From positions 56,619 through 120,618 of the forward strand of contig CABIWB010000003.1 of assembly GCA_902362275.1 (NCBI GenBank): a stretch of DNA of 64,000 nucleotides. The letters run 5' to 3'. Shown here piece by piece: positions 26,094-35,108 of this stretch. Numbering within the stretch: the stretch's first letter is position 1; each line of letters starts with the position of its first letter. The stretch comes from Coriobacteriaceae bacterium (GTDB lineage Bacteria > Actinomycetota > Coriobacteriia > Coriobacteriales > Coriobacteriaceae). The position numbers were made by a program, and so were the translations under genes. The notes under the pieces were generated by a model. It saw only the letters and a list, made by a program, of their open reading frames with translations. It was not told the DNA's origin and made no database searches.

Positions 26094-26753
26094 CTAAGAA
26101 AGCGTGAGCAGCTCCGGCAGCTGGTCGATAATCTTGTCCGCGGCATCCTGGCTAAAGCCAAAGCGCTCTTCGCGCTTGGCAATGACCGTCAGGCCGGCTC
26201 GCTTGCCGGCAGTGATGCCAGGCACCGAATCCTCAACGCAGCAGCAGCGATTCGCGGGCAGCCCCAGCAGGTCCAGCGCATGCAGGTAGATGTCGGGTTC
26301 GGGCTTGCTCTCCTTAAACTGCTCGCCGCTCACCACATACTCAAAGGCATCCGACAGCCCGCACGCGTTGAGCACTTCCTCGATGCTATCCATGGGAGAC
26401 GAGCTGGCAAGCGCCACGCGAACGCCGCGGCGCGGCAGCTCTCGAATCGTATCCACGGCGCCTGGGTTAATCAAAGCCTGATAGTCGCGCGGACGCTCAC
26501 GCGTCCACTCATCCCAACGGGCCAACGCTTCCTCGCCAGTGAAATGCCCCTTACCGGCGCGCTCAAACCAATCGACCAGCATATGCAGGAAGAACTGATG
26601 CGAGGTACCGACCTGCCCATTCAACTCCTCTTGAGTCAGGTTAAGCCCAAGCTCCTTGGCAAACGCGGCAGTCTCGCCCAGGTAGTAATACTCGGTATCG
26701 ACAATGACGCCGTCCATGTCAAAGATAACGGCGTCGAACGGAAATGCGGACAC
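26094..26753 (-). CDS. HAD-superfamily hydrolase (beta-phosphoglucomutase/phosphatase-like)
   Basis: 219 residues. HAD motifs I (VIFDMDGVIVDTE), II (VALASSSP), III (the Lys in EQFKESKPEPDIYLHAL) and IV (CCCVEDSVPGITAGKRAG) are present with an alpha-helical cap, subfamily IA. The ESKPEPD segment and the asparagine-poor motif II suit small sugar phosphatases or phosphoglucomutases; the substrate is unknown. A GTG start at 26753 is preceded by GGGAGG, making the longer frame unlikely. Confidence 0.85.
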   Translation of the reverse strand: MSAFPFDAVIFDMDGVIVDTEYYYLGETAAFAKELGLNLTQEELNGQVGTSHQFFLHMLVDWFERAGKGHFTGEEALARWDEWTRERPRDYQALINPGAVDTIRELPRRGVRVALASSSPMDSIEEVLNACGLSDAFEYVVSGEQFKESKPEPDIYLHALDLLGLPANRCCCVEDSVPGITAGKRAGLTVIAKREERFGFSQDAADKIIDQLPELLTLS

Positions 26754-26772
26754 GGCACCCTCCCTAACAAAA

Positions 26773-26794
26773 GGGCGCCTGTAAGCAGGCGCCC
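26773..26794 (-). terminator. Terminator of Cof-type HAD gene
   Basis: 9-bp stem GGGCGCCTG / CAGGCGCCC with a TAAG loop, then TTTTG on the minus strand. Confidence 0.8.
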
Positions 26795-26816
26795 GAACCA
26801 TGCATTATCGGCGATT

Positions 26817-27659
26817 CTAGCCCAGCAGCTTATCCAACGCCACCGCAATACCGTCTTCGTTGTTATTGGCGGTCACCATCTGGGCCACAGCCTTAACCTC
26901 ATCGACGGCGTTGCCCATGGCAACACCGGTGCCGGCCCACTCAATCATGGACTTGTCGTTCTGGCCGTCGCCAAACGAGACGACCTCGCTGGCATCGATG
27001 CCGAGCTTGGGCAGAGCACCCTCAAGCGCACGGGCTTTGTCGATACCGGGCGCCGTGTACTCAAAGTACCAGTCGGCCGTAAACATGCCCGAAAGTGTCT
27101 GGGTAAAGGGCGCATACATCTCCTCGTGATGCGCTTGCAGATAGGCCGGGTCGCCTGCCGTCAGCAGCTTGTCTACGGGATAAGCGTCCACGACCTCATG
27201 CAGACTCTCCACCTCGCGAATCTTAAGATCGCACGCGTCGCGCTCATACTTGACGATATTCTTCTGCGAGCCGTCAGGCAGCGTGATCATGCAATGGTAC
27301 GAATCCTCGACATGCAGGTCCCGACCGAGCGAGATCATGGGGATCACGTCAAAATTACGCAGGTGATCAATCAGACGGTGCAGCTCGTCAGCCGGCATGG
27401 CCTGGTCAAAAAGGACCTCATCGGTCTGAGCGTCGACCACATGCGCGCCATTAAAGGCAACTAGCAGACCGTCATGGTTTTGAAGATCGAGCTCCTGCGC
27501 CAGAGCATGTAGTCCCCATGCGGGACGGCCCGAAGCCAAAATGAGCTTAATGCCCGACTCCTGCGCCGCAAGCAGCTTCTCGCGCGTACGAGGGCTAATC
27601 ACCTTCTGGTCGTTGGTGAGCGTGCCGTCGATATCCATTGCGATGGCTTTGATTGCCAT
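26817..27659 (-). CDS. Cof-type HAD-IIB phosphatase
   Basis: 280 residues. AIAMDIDGTLTND (motif I), LILASGRP (motif II), LLTAGDPA, and VSFGDGQNDKSMIEWAGTGVAMGNA (motif IV) with the alpha/beta cap of the Cof/YidA group. These dephosphorylate sugar phosphates, flavin or pyridoxal phosphate. The start ATG 27659 follows GGGAGGCAT. Convergently oriented with the downstream accessory island only at its far side. Confidence 0.9.
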   Translation of the reverse strand: MAIKAIAMDIDGTLTNDQKVISPRTREKLLAAQESGIKLILASGRPAWGLHALAQELDLQNHDGLLVAFNGAHVVDAQTDEVLFDQAMPADELHRLIDHLRNFDVIPMISLGRDLHVEDSYHCMITLPDGSQKNIVKYERDACDLKIREVESLHEVVDAYPVDKLLTAGDPAYLQAHHEEMYAPFTQTLSGMFTADWYFEYTAPGIDKARALEGALPKLGIDASEVVSFGDGQNDKSMIEWAGTGVAMGNAVDEVKAVAQMVTANNNEDGIAVALDKLLG

Positions 27660-28265
27660 ATATGCCTCCCTGTCATTGAACAACCTTGTCTGAGCCATCA
27701 TACAGAACACCCATCGCGACTCCGTTTACAACGGGCAAAAAGTCATATTGTCTCGAACATGAACAGCGTGTAACCGTGGGGCGCAATCGCTCCGCCCCCT
27801 ACGCCGAGCCACCACATACCAAGCTGACGACGCTAAACGTGGCCGCCCCACCGACCTCATTTCATCCCGTAGAAAATAATTTCAAAATTAGTTCTTGCCA
27901 AATCAGCAAAACGAACGTACCTTAAAGAGGACCGCTCCGGTGGTCATCGTTTGATTGAGCATATTCAGTTTCAGTTTTCAGCGTGTAAGAGAAGGAAGAT
28001 CGGCAAAGTACAACCCCAAACGCAATGACAACTTAATGAGGTAACTGCCACATGTGAGGCACCCGGGGCATTGCTGTCTCGATTTTGAGCACGATGCCTT
28101 CCGCCTTGCATGGGCCGTTCCACCCCGCCCCTGCAGCAACTGCCTCACGGGCTCATTGAAAACCGCATAGCACCCCAACGTCAGCACATCACCCACGGCA
28201 AGCACATCACTCACGACAACCAACACATCAACAAACAGCACGAACATCAACCGATTGGAGAAGCT
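27660..28265. other. Long intergenic leader of the ClpP/T4CP island
   Basis: About 600 bases without a convincing gene. The first part should hold the promoter of the minus-strand HAD gene. The final 75 bases before the first island gene are strikingly G-poor and C/A-rich, with loosely repeated CACATCACYCACG units (about 28185-28250), giving an unstructured 5' leader. A short inverted repeat TGAGGCA/TGCCTCA spans about 28052-28147. This stretch marks the left border of a strand and gene-content change and may contain an old junction. Confidence 0.45.
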
Positions 28266-29156
28266 ATGACAAACCACCACGCTGAAGACGGCGATAAGAA
28301 AAGCATTCTGGATGCCCGCATTGAGCGAGCATATGCAAACGAATATGACGCCGCCTTTGCCGCCGCGACCATCAAGAACTACGCGTCGCTACCGCTCGCG
28401 ACGATCTTGGCCGACCACCCTCAACTGCTGAAGCGCTGCACAAAGATCACGGGCGACCCCGACATTCGCAAGCTGACAGACCCCTATGCCCCAAAACGCG
28501 ACAACGATTCGTACGTTCTTACCGTAGGCTGCCTAGCCCATATGCTTACGGCGCTCGACACGAAACTCAAGCTCGAATGGGAACCCGACGAGCGTCATGA
28601 ACTCGAAAGCAAGCGGAACACCCTGCGCACCGCACTGTTCCTTCCGTTGGACGGCTTCAAGCGCTGCAACGTCGAACTCAATACACAGGCGCGGCAAAAG
28701 CCCGGGACCACGGGGCAGAAAACTCCAAGACCCCATGCGGCCATCGTCGACCGCAACCGATATAACCGCATGACCGCGCACTTTTCCGCCGAGGGAGCAG
28801 CCATAAGGACGCTGATCGATCTGCTGTGCCTCCTGAGCATCAACGAGCTATTTGAGGGCTATCTCGCCCTTGTTCCCGCGACGGCACCCAAGTCGGTAGC
28901 AAAGATCATCGAGACCTGCAGACGCCAGTTTGAGCGCCATCGCAATGGCAGCGAGATGAACGCCAGCATCGCGCAGTACTACGCGGCTCATTACAAAAAT
29001 GACGGATGTGCCCCTGTCGAGCATCAGCTGCGGCTCGCCTACACCACGCCCGTCGCAACGCTCCATCGCTTTGGAGCCCTTGGCGCTTGCGAGCCGCACG
29101 GACAGGCAGCCTGCCCCACAACCGAGCTCGATCTCAGGCTCGGACGAACCCTGTAG
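28266..29156 (+). CDS. Unrecognised protein of the ClpP/T4CP island
   Basis: 296 residues, no family recognised. It is soluble-looking, without signal peptide or membrane helix, and mixed helical. Visible features are a charged N-terminus (HHAEDGDKKSILDARIERAYANEYDAA), a mid-region with ALDTKLKLEWEPDERHELESKRNTLR, and a C-terminal segment with HYKNDGCAPVEHQLRLAYTTP. GGAG lies 6 bases before the ATG. It is followed by the ClpP-like gene after 63 bases and is probably in the same transcript; it could be an adaptor, substrate or replication/mobilisation protein, but nothing proves this. Confidence 0.7.
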   Translation: MTNHHAEDGDKKSILDARIERAYANEYDAAFAAATIKNYASLPLATILADHPQLLKRCTKITGDPDIRKLTDPYAPKRDNDSYVLTVGCLAHMLTALDTKLKLEWEPDERHELESKRNTLRTALFLPLDGFKRCNVELNTQARQKPGTTGQKTPRPHAAIVDRNRYNRMTAHFSAEGAAIRTLIDLLCLLSINELFEGYLALVPATAPKSVAKIIETCRRQFERHRNGSEMNASIAQYYAAHYKNDGCAPVEHQLRLAYTTPVATLHRFGALGACEPHGQAACPTTELDLRLGRTL

Positions 29157-29219
29157 CCCGCCAGCCCCTCCGCGGGCAACAATCCTATTCCACAACACAA
29201 CCAACAGAAAGGAGTCCTC

Positions 29220-29837
29220 ATGGACACCAATCATTCCCCCATCATCAGCCCCCTCACCATGCGTGAATCCGCCCGAGGTATCACGCTCACCAGCATTTAC
29301 GATGAGATGCTCACCCGTCGCGAGCTCTCCGTCATGGGAAACATCGAAACCCCGATGGCCCACGACCTATGCCAGCAGATCCGCCTGCTCGATGCCACCG
29401 ACCCCAGCCGCCCCATCACCATATTTGTCGCCAGCGCCGGCGGAAGCGTGCGATCGGGTCTTGCGATCTATGACGCCATGCGCCTCGCATCGTGCCCCAT
29501 CCGCACCGTCTGCCTGGAATTCGCCGCGTCCATGGGCGCCGTAATCTTTATGGGCGGCGACGATCGCCGTATGGCGCCCCATGCAGAGCTCATGATTCAC
29601 GACCCGCTGATCCCCCAGGGGGCAGGCGGCTCGGCACTTGCGCTGCAGGAAACCAGCCGGCGTCTCATGCAGACCCGCAAGACCCTCACGCAAATCCTCT
29701 CGGACCGCAGCGGCCTCACGCCCAAGCGCATCCAGTCCCTCACTGCAAAAGACACCTACCTTTCGGCCAAGCGCGCCGTCGAGCTCGGCTTTGCCCACGA
29801 AATCCTCTCGACCACCAAGGAGGTCGCCCATGTCTAA
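29220..29837 (+). CDS. ClpP-family serine protease of the island
   Basis: 205 residues, close in length to ClpP. Alignment by eye with Escherichia coli ClpP places the catalytic triad at Ser104 (FAASMGAV), His127 (LMIHDP) and Asp178 (TAKDTYLS); the oxyanion-region glycines are in ASAGGSV (71-77). The N-terminal segment ARGITLTSIYDEMLTRRELSVMGNIE follows the ClpP pattern of RGERxxDIYSRLLxxRIIFLxGxI. It is therefore likely active. It has no Clp ATPase neighbour; its stop overlaps the start of a VirD4-type ATPase by 8 bases. AAAGGAG lies upstream. Confidence 0.88.
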   Translation: MDTNHSPIISPLTMRESARGITLTSIYDEMLTRRELSVMGNIETPMAHDLCQQIRLLDATDPSRPITIFVASAGGSVRSGLAIYDAMRLASCPIRTVCLEFAASMGAVIFMGGDDRRMAPHAELMIHDPLIPQGAGGSALALQETSRRLMQTRKTLTQILSDRSGLTPKRIQSLTAKDTYLSAKRAVELGFAHEILSTTKEVAHV

Positions 29838-31134
29838 CCTCGCCAGCCGCCTCGCCGCATCTGAGTCCGCATCGTCCACCATCCTCGCCAAGGATCGAAC
29901 GCTTTCCTGCGACACCCGCCAAACGGGACTCAACAACAACGCACTTGTGATCGGCCCCTCGGGAGCCGGCAAGACCCGAAACGTCCTCAAGCCCAACCTG
30001 CTGCAAATGAACGCAAGCTACATCGTGCTCGACACCAAAGGTACGCTCTGTCGCGAAGTGGGACCCGTGCTGGCAGCCCACGGTTATCGCGTGCAATGTC
30101 TCAACTTCGCCGACCTCAACACCGTCCCGGCCCTTGCGCCCGGCATCGAGCGCTGCGGCTACAACCCCCTGAGGCACATTCGCCGCAAGGCGGACGGCAG
30201 GCCCAACCAGCAGGACATCCTCTCGGTGGCAAAGGCCATCTGCCCCATCGAGGACAACAACCAGCCTTTTTGGGATCATGCGGCGGCAAACCTGCTGTCG
30301 TGTCTTATCGCCTACGTCACCGAACAGCTACCCGCCGACGAGCAGACGATCAGCTCAGTCATCAAGCTGATCGAGCACCTGCAGGACGGTGCCACGGCCC
30401 GATTGTTTGACGATCTGATCACGACCGACCCCCAAAGCTATGCCCTCTCGCTATGGCGGCGCTACGCCATTACGCAAAATGCCGAGCGCATGCACGCGAG
30501 CATCGTCGGCATCCTTGCCGAAAAGGTCATGTGTCTGGGATTCGACGGTGCGGCACAGCTCTATCGTGAGTGCCATCAGGTGGACTTCGCTTCCATGGGA
30601 CATACCCCCTGCGCCCTGTTTGTAACCGTAAGCGATATTGACCGCAATCTCGATCCGCTGACCGGCCTCTTTATTACGCAGGCGTTTATGGGCCTCATTC
30701 GCGAAGCCGATAGGCAGCCCGACGGCAGCCTGCCCGTGCCCGTGCGCTTTATGCTCGATGACTTCGCAAATCTGCAGATCCCCCAGATCGACAACGTGCT
30801 CTCGATTATCCGAAGCCGCAACATCTGGGCAACGCTGCTGCTGCAGTCGACCAACCAGCTCGATGCGCTCTATGGCGAGGCACGCGCACGCTCCATCATG
30901 GGCAACTGCGACACGCATCTGGTGCTGGCGTTCCAGGATCCCGAGAGTGCCCGGGTGTTTTCCGACCGCGCCGACGCGCTGCCCAGCACGCTCATGGCGA
31001 CGCCGATCGATCGCTCGTGGCTCTTTGTACGCGGTCGCACTCCCGAACAGGTCGAGCGCTTTAGGCTCGAAGACCATCCGCTCTACGGGGAGCTGCCCGA
31101 GGCGCAGCGAGGCCATGCGGAGACCGAGATCTAG
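29830..31134 (+). CDS. VirD4/TraG-type coupling ATPase without membrane domain
   Basis: 434 residues of the type IV coupling protein family (FtsK/VirD4 P-loop). Walker A GPSGAGKT at 42-49, ASYIVLDTKGTLCREVGPVLAAHGY (after it), Walker B FMLDDFANL with the following LSIIRSRNIWATLLLQSTNQL sensor region, and IMGNCDTHLVLAFQD. Chromosomal and ICE-encoded relatives are usually 500-600+ residues with N-terminal membrane helices; none is seen here. The start is fixed by AAGGAGG before ATG 29830, overlapping the clpP-like stop. No relaxase, T4SS or integrase gene is present in the window. Confidence 0.88.
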   Translation: MSNLASRLAASESASSTILAKDRTLSCDTRQTGLNNNALVIGPSGAGKTRNVLKPNLLQMNASYIVLDTKGTLCREVGPVLAAHGYRVQCLNFADLNTVPALAPGIERCGYNPLRHIRRKADGRPNQQDILSVAKAICPIEDNNQPFWDHAAANLLSCLIAYVTEQLPADEQTISSVIKLIEHLQDGATARLFDDLITTDPQSYALSLWRRYAITQNAERMHASIVGILAEKVMCLGFDGAAQLYRECHQVDFASMGHTPCALFVTVSDIDRNLDPLTGLFITQAFMGLIREADRQPDGSLPVPVRFMLDDFANLQIPQIDNVLSIIRSRNIWATLLLQSTNQLDALYGEARARSIMGNCDTHLVLAFQDPESARVFSDRADALPSTLMATPIDRSWLFVRGRTPEQVERFRLEDHPLYGELPEAQRGHAETEI

Positions 31135-31211
31135 GCGCAGGGTTCTCGCAGCGCGCGGCGCCCCGGCGATGTTCCACAAAGGCCGTGCGCCCCGGGACCA
31201 CGGCAAAGCAA

Positions 31212-31243
31212 AGGGGCCCGCATCCGATAGGATACGGGCCCCT
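31212..31243. terminator. Terminator shared by the T4CP-like gene and pgi
   Basis: Stem AGGGGCCCG / CGGGCCCCT with an inner ATCC-GATA-GGAT hairpin between convergent genes; minus strand continues TTTGCTTT. Confidence 0.75.
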
Positions 31244-31275
31244 GACTATAAGGCGCGATGCGTTAACAGCAGCGA

Positions 31276-32970
31276 CTACTTGCGATGCGCGCGATAGAAC
31301 TCGATAAGCGCCTGGGTCGAAGCGTCCTGCTCGGCCTTGGCGGCGTCGTCGTGGAAGGCCGGGGTAATCTGCTTGGCAAGCTGCTTGCCCAGCTCAACGC
31401 CCCACTGGTCGTAGGAGTCGATGCCCCAGACCGTGCCCTCGACAAACGTGATGTGCTCGTACAGGGCGATGAGCTCGCCGAGCGCAAACGGGGTCAGCGT
31501 GTCGCCGAAGATCGAGGTCGTCGGGCGGTTACCCTCAAAGCAACGGGCCGGGACGATCTGCTCGGGCGTGCCCTCGGCACGAACCTCGTCAGCCGTCTTG
31601 CCAAAGGCGAGCGCCTTGGTCTGGGCCAGGAAGTTGCCCAGGAACAGCTCATGCACGTCCTGGCCGCTATCGGTCGCAGGGTTGGCGGTATTGGCGAAGG
31701 CGATGAAATCGGCCGGAACCACCACGGTGCCCTGGTGCAGCAGCTGGTAGAAAGCATGCTGGCCGTTGGTGCCGGGCTCGCCCCAGAAGATCTCACCGGT
31801 GTCGGAGGTCACGGCGCTGCCGTCCCAGCGGACATGCTTGCCGTTGGACTCCATGGTGAGCTGCTGCAGGTAGGCCGGGAAACGATGCAGGTACTGGCAG
31901 TACGGAAGCACGGCGTGGCTCTTGGAACCGAAGAAGTTGACGTACCAGACGTTGAACAGGCCCATCAGCGCGACGGCGTTGCTCTCGAGCGGCGTGTTGC
32001 AGAAGTACTCGTCGATGGCATGGAAGCCCTCGAGGAACTGCTGGAAGCGCTCGGGGCCGAGCACGACGATCAGCGACAGGCCCACGGCGGAGTCGACGGA
32101 GTAGCGGCCGCCGACCCAGTTCCAGAAACCAAAGGCGTTAGCGGGGTCGATACCAAAGGCCTCAACCTTCTCGAGTGCGGTGGAAACGGCGACGAAGTGC
32201 TTTGCCACGGCCTCGGCGTTCTGCTCATCGGAGCCATCGATGGCGCCCTGAGCCTTGAGCTGCTCGAGCATCCAGGCCTTGACCTCGCGAGCGTTGGTGA
32301 GGGTCTCGAGCGTGGTGAAGGTCTTGGAGACGATGATCACGAGCGTGGTCTCGGGATCCAGGCCGCGGAGCTTCTCGGCCTGATCGTTGGGGTCGATGTT
32401 GGAGATGTAGCGGCAGTCGATACCGGCGTCGGCGTAGGGACGCAGGGCCTCGTAGGCCATGACCGGGCCCAGATCGGAGCCACCGATGCCGATGGACACC
32501 AGGTGCTCGATCTTCTTGCCGGTAACGCCCTTCCACTCACCGGAGCGCACGCGCTCGGCAAAGGCATACATGCGGTCGAGGACCTCGTGCACGTCGGCGA
32601 CGACATCCTGGCCGTCAACGATGAGCTGGCCCTTCTCGCTTGCCGGACGGCGAAGCGCGGTGTGCAGGACGGCGCGGTCCTCGGTGGTGTTGATGTGCTC
32701 GCCGGAGAACATAGCGTCGCGGCGCTCCTCGAGCTTCACCTCGCGGGCAAGATCGCACAGCAGCTTGACGGTCTCATCGGTCACCAGGTTCTTGGACAAA
32801 TCGAAGTGCAGGTCACCAGCGTCAAAGCTCAGCTTGTTCACACGCTCGGGATCGGCGGCGAACCAGGCCTTGAGGTCGATGCCTTCAGCCTCGAGCTTCT
32901 CCTGATGAGCCTCGAGCGCCTTCCAAGCGGCAGTCGACGTAGCATCAATAGGTGCGGCAACAGTTGCCAT
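31276..32970 (-). CDS. pgi: Glucose-6-phosphate isomerase
   Basis: 564 residues. Interconverts glucose 6-phosphate and fructose 6-phosphate. Signatures [13 protein letters not shown] and [12 protein letters not shown] (with the catalytic Lys) and [11 protein letters not shown] are present, and [24 protein letters not shown] lies between. A start at 32970 has GAGGAG; the frame is open to 32997. It would take up the glucose 6-phosphate made by the FrlB-like deglycase. Confidence 0.95.
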   Translation of the reverse strand: MATVAAPIDATSTAAWKALEAHQEKLEAEGIDLKAWFAADPERVNKLSFDAGDLHFDLSKNLVTDETVKLLCDLAREVKLEERRDAMFSGEHINTTEDRAVLHTALRRPASEKGQLIVDGQDVVADVHEVLDRMYAFAERVRSGEWKGVTGKKIEHLVSIGIGGSDLGPVMAYEALRPYADAGIDCRYISNIDPNDQAEKLRGLDPETTLVIIVSKTFTTLETLTNAREVKAWMLEQLKAQGAIDGSDEQNAEAVAKHFVAVSTALEKVEAFGIDPANAFGFWNWVGGRYSVDSAVGLSLIVVLGPERFQQFLEGFHAIDEYFCNTPLESNAVALMGLFNVWYVNFFGSKSHAVLPYCQYLHRFPAYLQQLTMESNGKHVRWDGSAVTSDTGEIFWGEPGTNGQHAFYQLLHQGTVVVPADFIAFANTANPATDSGQDVHELFLGNFLAQTKALAFGKTADEVRAEGTPEQIVPARCFEGNRPTTSIFGDTLTPFALGELIALYEHITFVEGTVWGIDSYDQWGVELGKQLAKQITPAFHDDAAKAEQDASTQALIEFYRAHRK

Positions 32971-33100
32971 AGAGTCCTCCTCAGCATACGGGCGCACGCC
33001 TCCATGCGCCCGGACATTCAGATGCCACTATTCTAGCGCAGGTCAAGACTATAATCAGCGAGCGTTGCCAATCGGCCCCCAAACGGCAACCGACCAAAAA

Positions 33101-33110
33101 GGGACAGGTT
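33101..33110 (+). repeat. GGGACAGGTT motif, third copy
   Basis: The 10-base core GGGACAGGTT found in the hairpin repeats at 4004-4014 and, with one change, at 5229-5239 recurs here in the pgi/uvrX intergenic region, without an obvious flanking GGTGCA stem. Confidence 0.35.
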
Positions 33111-33138
33111 TTGACGATGTCCGTGCAAGCGGGTATTA

Positions 33139-33171
33139 TCGAACAGGTATTCGATAAGAACATGTGTTTGA
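33139..33171 (+). promoter_or_regulatory. Tandem LexA (SOS) box candidates
   Basis: TCGAACAGGTATTCGA (33139-33154) differs by one base from the actinobacterial SOS palindrome TCGAAC-N4-GTTCGA. A second site GAAC-ATGT-GTTT (33158-33169) follows at once and also differs by one base from GAAC-N4-GTTC. Both lie just upstream of the Y-family polymerase start, as expected for damage induction. Confidence 0.75.
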
Positions 33172-33184
33172 TGGAAGGGCACGG

Positions 33185-34690
33185 ATGGCGCACGAGCAGC
33201 ACACCTATATCTGCATCGACCTCAAGACGTTTTATGCCAGCGTCGAGTGCGTCGACCGTGGGCTCGATCCGCTCACCACCAACCTGGTCGTTGCCGACGA
33301 ATCGCGCGGACGCACGACCATCTGCCTCGCTATCACGCAGGCCATGAAGGACTTAGGTATTCACAACCGCTGCCGCCTATTCGAGATTCCCGACGGCATC
33401 GACTACATCAAGGCCGTACCGCGCATGCAGCACTACATGGAGGTGTCGGCGCAGATCTACGGTATCTACCTGGAATACGTCAGTCCGCAAGACGTTCACG
33501 TCTACTCAATTGACGAGTGCTTTATCGACGTGACACCCTATCTGGACCTCTATCACACCGATGCGGAAGGCTTCGCCTGCATGTTGCGCGACGAGGTCCT
33601 GGCGCGCACCGGCATCACGGCGACGGTCGGCATCGGCCCCAACCTATTCCAGGCCAAAGTTGCACTCGATATCACCGCCAAGCACGTACCCAGCCGCATC
33701 GGCATACTCGACGATGAGACCTTTCGCAAGGAAATCTGGCCCCATCGTCCCATCACCGATATCTGGGGCATCGGCCCCGGCGTGGCAGCACGACTCGAAA
33801 AATACGGCGTCTACGATCTGATGGGCGTCGCGGCGCTCGACGAAAACCTGCTTTACGACGAGCTCGGCGTCAATGCCGAGTATCTCATCGACCACGCCTT
33901 CGGACGCGAGCCGACAACCATCGCCGATATCCAAGCCTATCGCCCGCAAGCAACTTCGACCACCACAGGACAGGTGCTCTCGAAGGGCTATGCCTACGAG
34001 CAGGCCTACACCGTCTTGCGCGAGATGGTCGACAACGCCGTGTTGGACTTGATCGATAAGCACGTGGTCTGCGACAGCATCTCGCTCTTTGTGGGCTACG
34101 CGAGCGAGCGCGCCGACATACGCAGGCTTGATGCCAGCGGTACTGCACAATATGTGGACGGATGCGGACACCTGCGCTCGAGTACGTCGAGCATCGAACC
34201 CACCGCAACCGCCGGCCCCGAGCTCGCGCCCCGTGCTCCCAAGCCCGTCCAGCGCGATGACGAACGGCGCCGCCTGGTGCGCGAAGCGCAGGCAATCGAT
34301 GGCATCTTTGTGGGAGAGCATGGTGGCAAACCGCGTGGTGGCTATGCCGCGCTCTTTGCGCACTCCAACGCCTCGCGCAAGCTGCCCGAGCGTACCAATT
34401 CGTTTAAGAAGATCATGGGCTATTTCGATGAGCTCTGGGCGCAGACTGTCGATCCCAAACGACCGGTCAAGCGCATCAACCTGGGCTTTAGCAATCTTGT
34501 GCCCGAGGAATTTGCCACCATCGATCTGTTCAGCGATATCGAGGCCGATGAGCGCGAGCGCGACCTGGCGCGCGCCGTCCTGGCCGTGAAAGGCAAGTAC
34601 GGCAAGAACGCGCTCGTCAAGGGATTAAGCTTTACCGCCGGCGCCACCGCGCGCGAGCGCAACGATCAAGTTGGAGGACACCGTGCCTAA
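33185..34690 (+). CDS. Y-family DNA polymerase, UvrX/YqjW-like
   Basis: 501 residues. Error-prone translesion polymerase of the UmuC/DinB type. Catalytic motifs: ICIDLKTFYASVECVDRGLDP (metal Asp and steric region), YSIDECFIDVTPYL (Asp-Glu) and VGIGPNLFQAKVALDITAKH; the helix-hairpin-helix IWGIGPGVAARLEKYGV follows. The large little-finger region with an Arg/Glu-rich insertion (PKPVQRDDERRRLVREAQAIDG) is typical of UvrX. It overlaps its YolD-like partner by 8 bases and is preceded by tandem LexA-like sites. ATG 33185 has GAAGGG upstream; GTG 33164 is an alternative. Confidence 0.9.
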   Translation: MAHEQHTYICIDLKTFYASVECVDRGLDPLTTNLVVADESRGRTTICLAITQAMKDLGIHNRCRLFEIPDGIDYIKAVPRMQHYMEVSAQIYGIYLEYVSPQDVHVYSIDECFIDVTPYLDLYHTDAEGFACMLRDEVLARTGITATVGIGPNLFQAKVALDITAKHVPSRIGILDDETFRKEIWPHRPITDIWGIGPGVAARLEKYGVYDLMGVAALDENLLYDELGVNAEYLIDHAFGREPTTIADIQAYRPQATSTTTGQVLSKGYAYEQAYTVLREMVDNAVLDLIDKHVVCDSISLFVGYASERADIRRLDASGTAQYVDGCGHLRSSTSSIEPTATAGPELAPRAPKPVQRDDERRRLVREAQAIDGIFVGEHGGKPRGGYAALFAHSNASRKLPERTNSFKKIMGYFDELWAQTVDPKRPVKRINLGFSNLVPEEFATIDLFSDIEADERERDLARAVLAVKGKYGKNALVKGLSFTAGATARERNDQVGGHRA

Positions 34691-35108
34691 ACCCAAACAA
34701 CAGCCCATGCGCCCGCCGACCGCCTTCGAGCGCCTGGCGGACCCCGAGGGCAGACGCCGCGCAGCCGACCCCAACCTCACTGCCAACGGTGCCGTGCGCG
34801 CCAACCGCGCCGCACAGTTTATGCCCTTTGCCGCCCTCACGGGATACTACGAACTCGTGCGCAAGCAGGAAATCACCGTCGAGCAAAAACGTGAGCTCAC
34901 GGAAGAAAAAGCCCTCGAGCTTTCGCAAAAGCTCGAGGGCCTCAAACGCGGCGACTTGGTGCGCGTCACCTATTACGATACGTACGGCTATCGTAGCCGC
35001 ACGGGCATTCTCGACGAAGCGTTACCCGCATTCAAGCTGCTCAAACTCAGGGATATCGCCATCAACTTCGACGATATCCAGGACATTGAGCTACGCGGAC
35101 GAGCCTAG
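34683..35108 (+). CDS. YolD-like protein
   Basis: 141 residues. The segment NRAAQFMPFAALTGYYELVRKQE is the hallmark of the YolD family that usually lies next to uvrX/uvrX-like polymerases; a Glu/Lys-rich helix follows and a beta-rich end. Function unknown; inferred accessory of the SOS polymerase. GTG start at 34683 follows GGAGG; an upstream TTG is in frame. The 3' end overlaps the convergent surface-protein gene by 4 bases with no terminator between them. Confidence 0.85.
   Translation: MPKPKQQPMRPPTAFERLADPEGRRRAADPNLTANGAVRANRAAQFMPFAALTGYYELVRKQEITVEQKRELTEEKALELSQKLEGLKRGDLVRVTYYDTYGYRSRTGILDEALPAFKLLKLRDIAINFDDIQDIELRGRA

Noticed and set aside
28185..28265. Short repeated CACATCACYCACG units, considered as a CRISPR-like array
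   Set aside because: Units are irregular, only about 13 bases, with no spacer periodicity; a C/A-rich leader fits better.
31285..33036. 583-codon plus-strand frame opposite pgi
   Set aside because: Shadow of pgi, with composition typical of GC-rich antisense frames (Leu/Val/Gly/Asp rich) and no recognisable domain.
34096..34329. Minus-strand 77-codon frame in the uvrX gene and similar small frames across the window
   Set aside because: Shadow frames lacking ribosome sites and homology.
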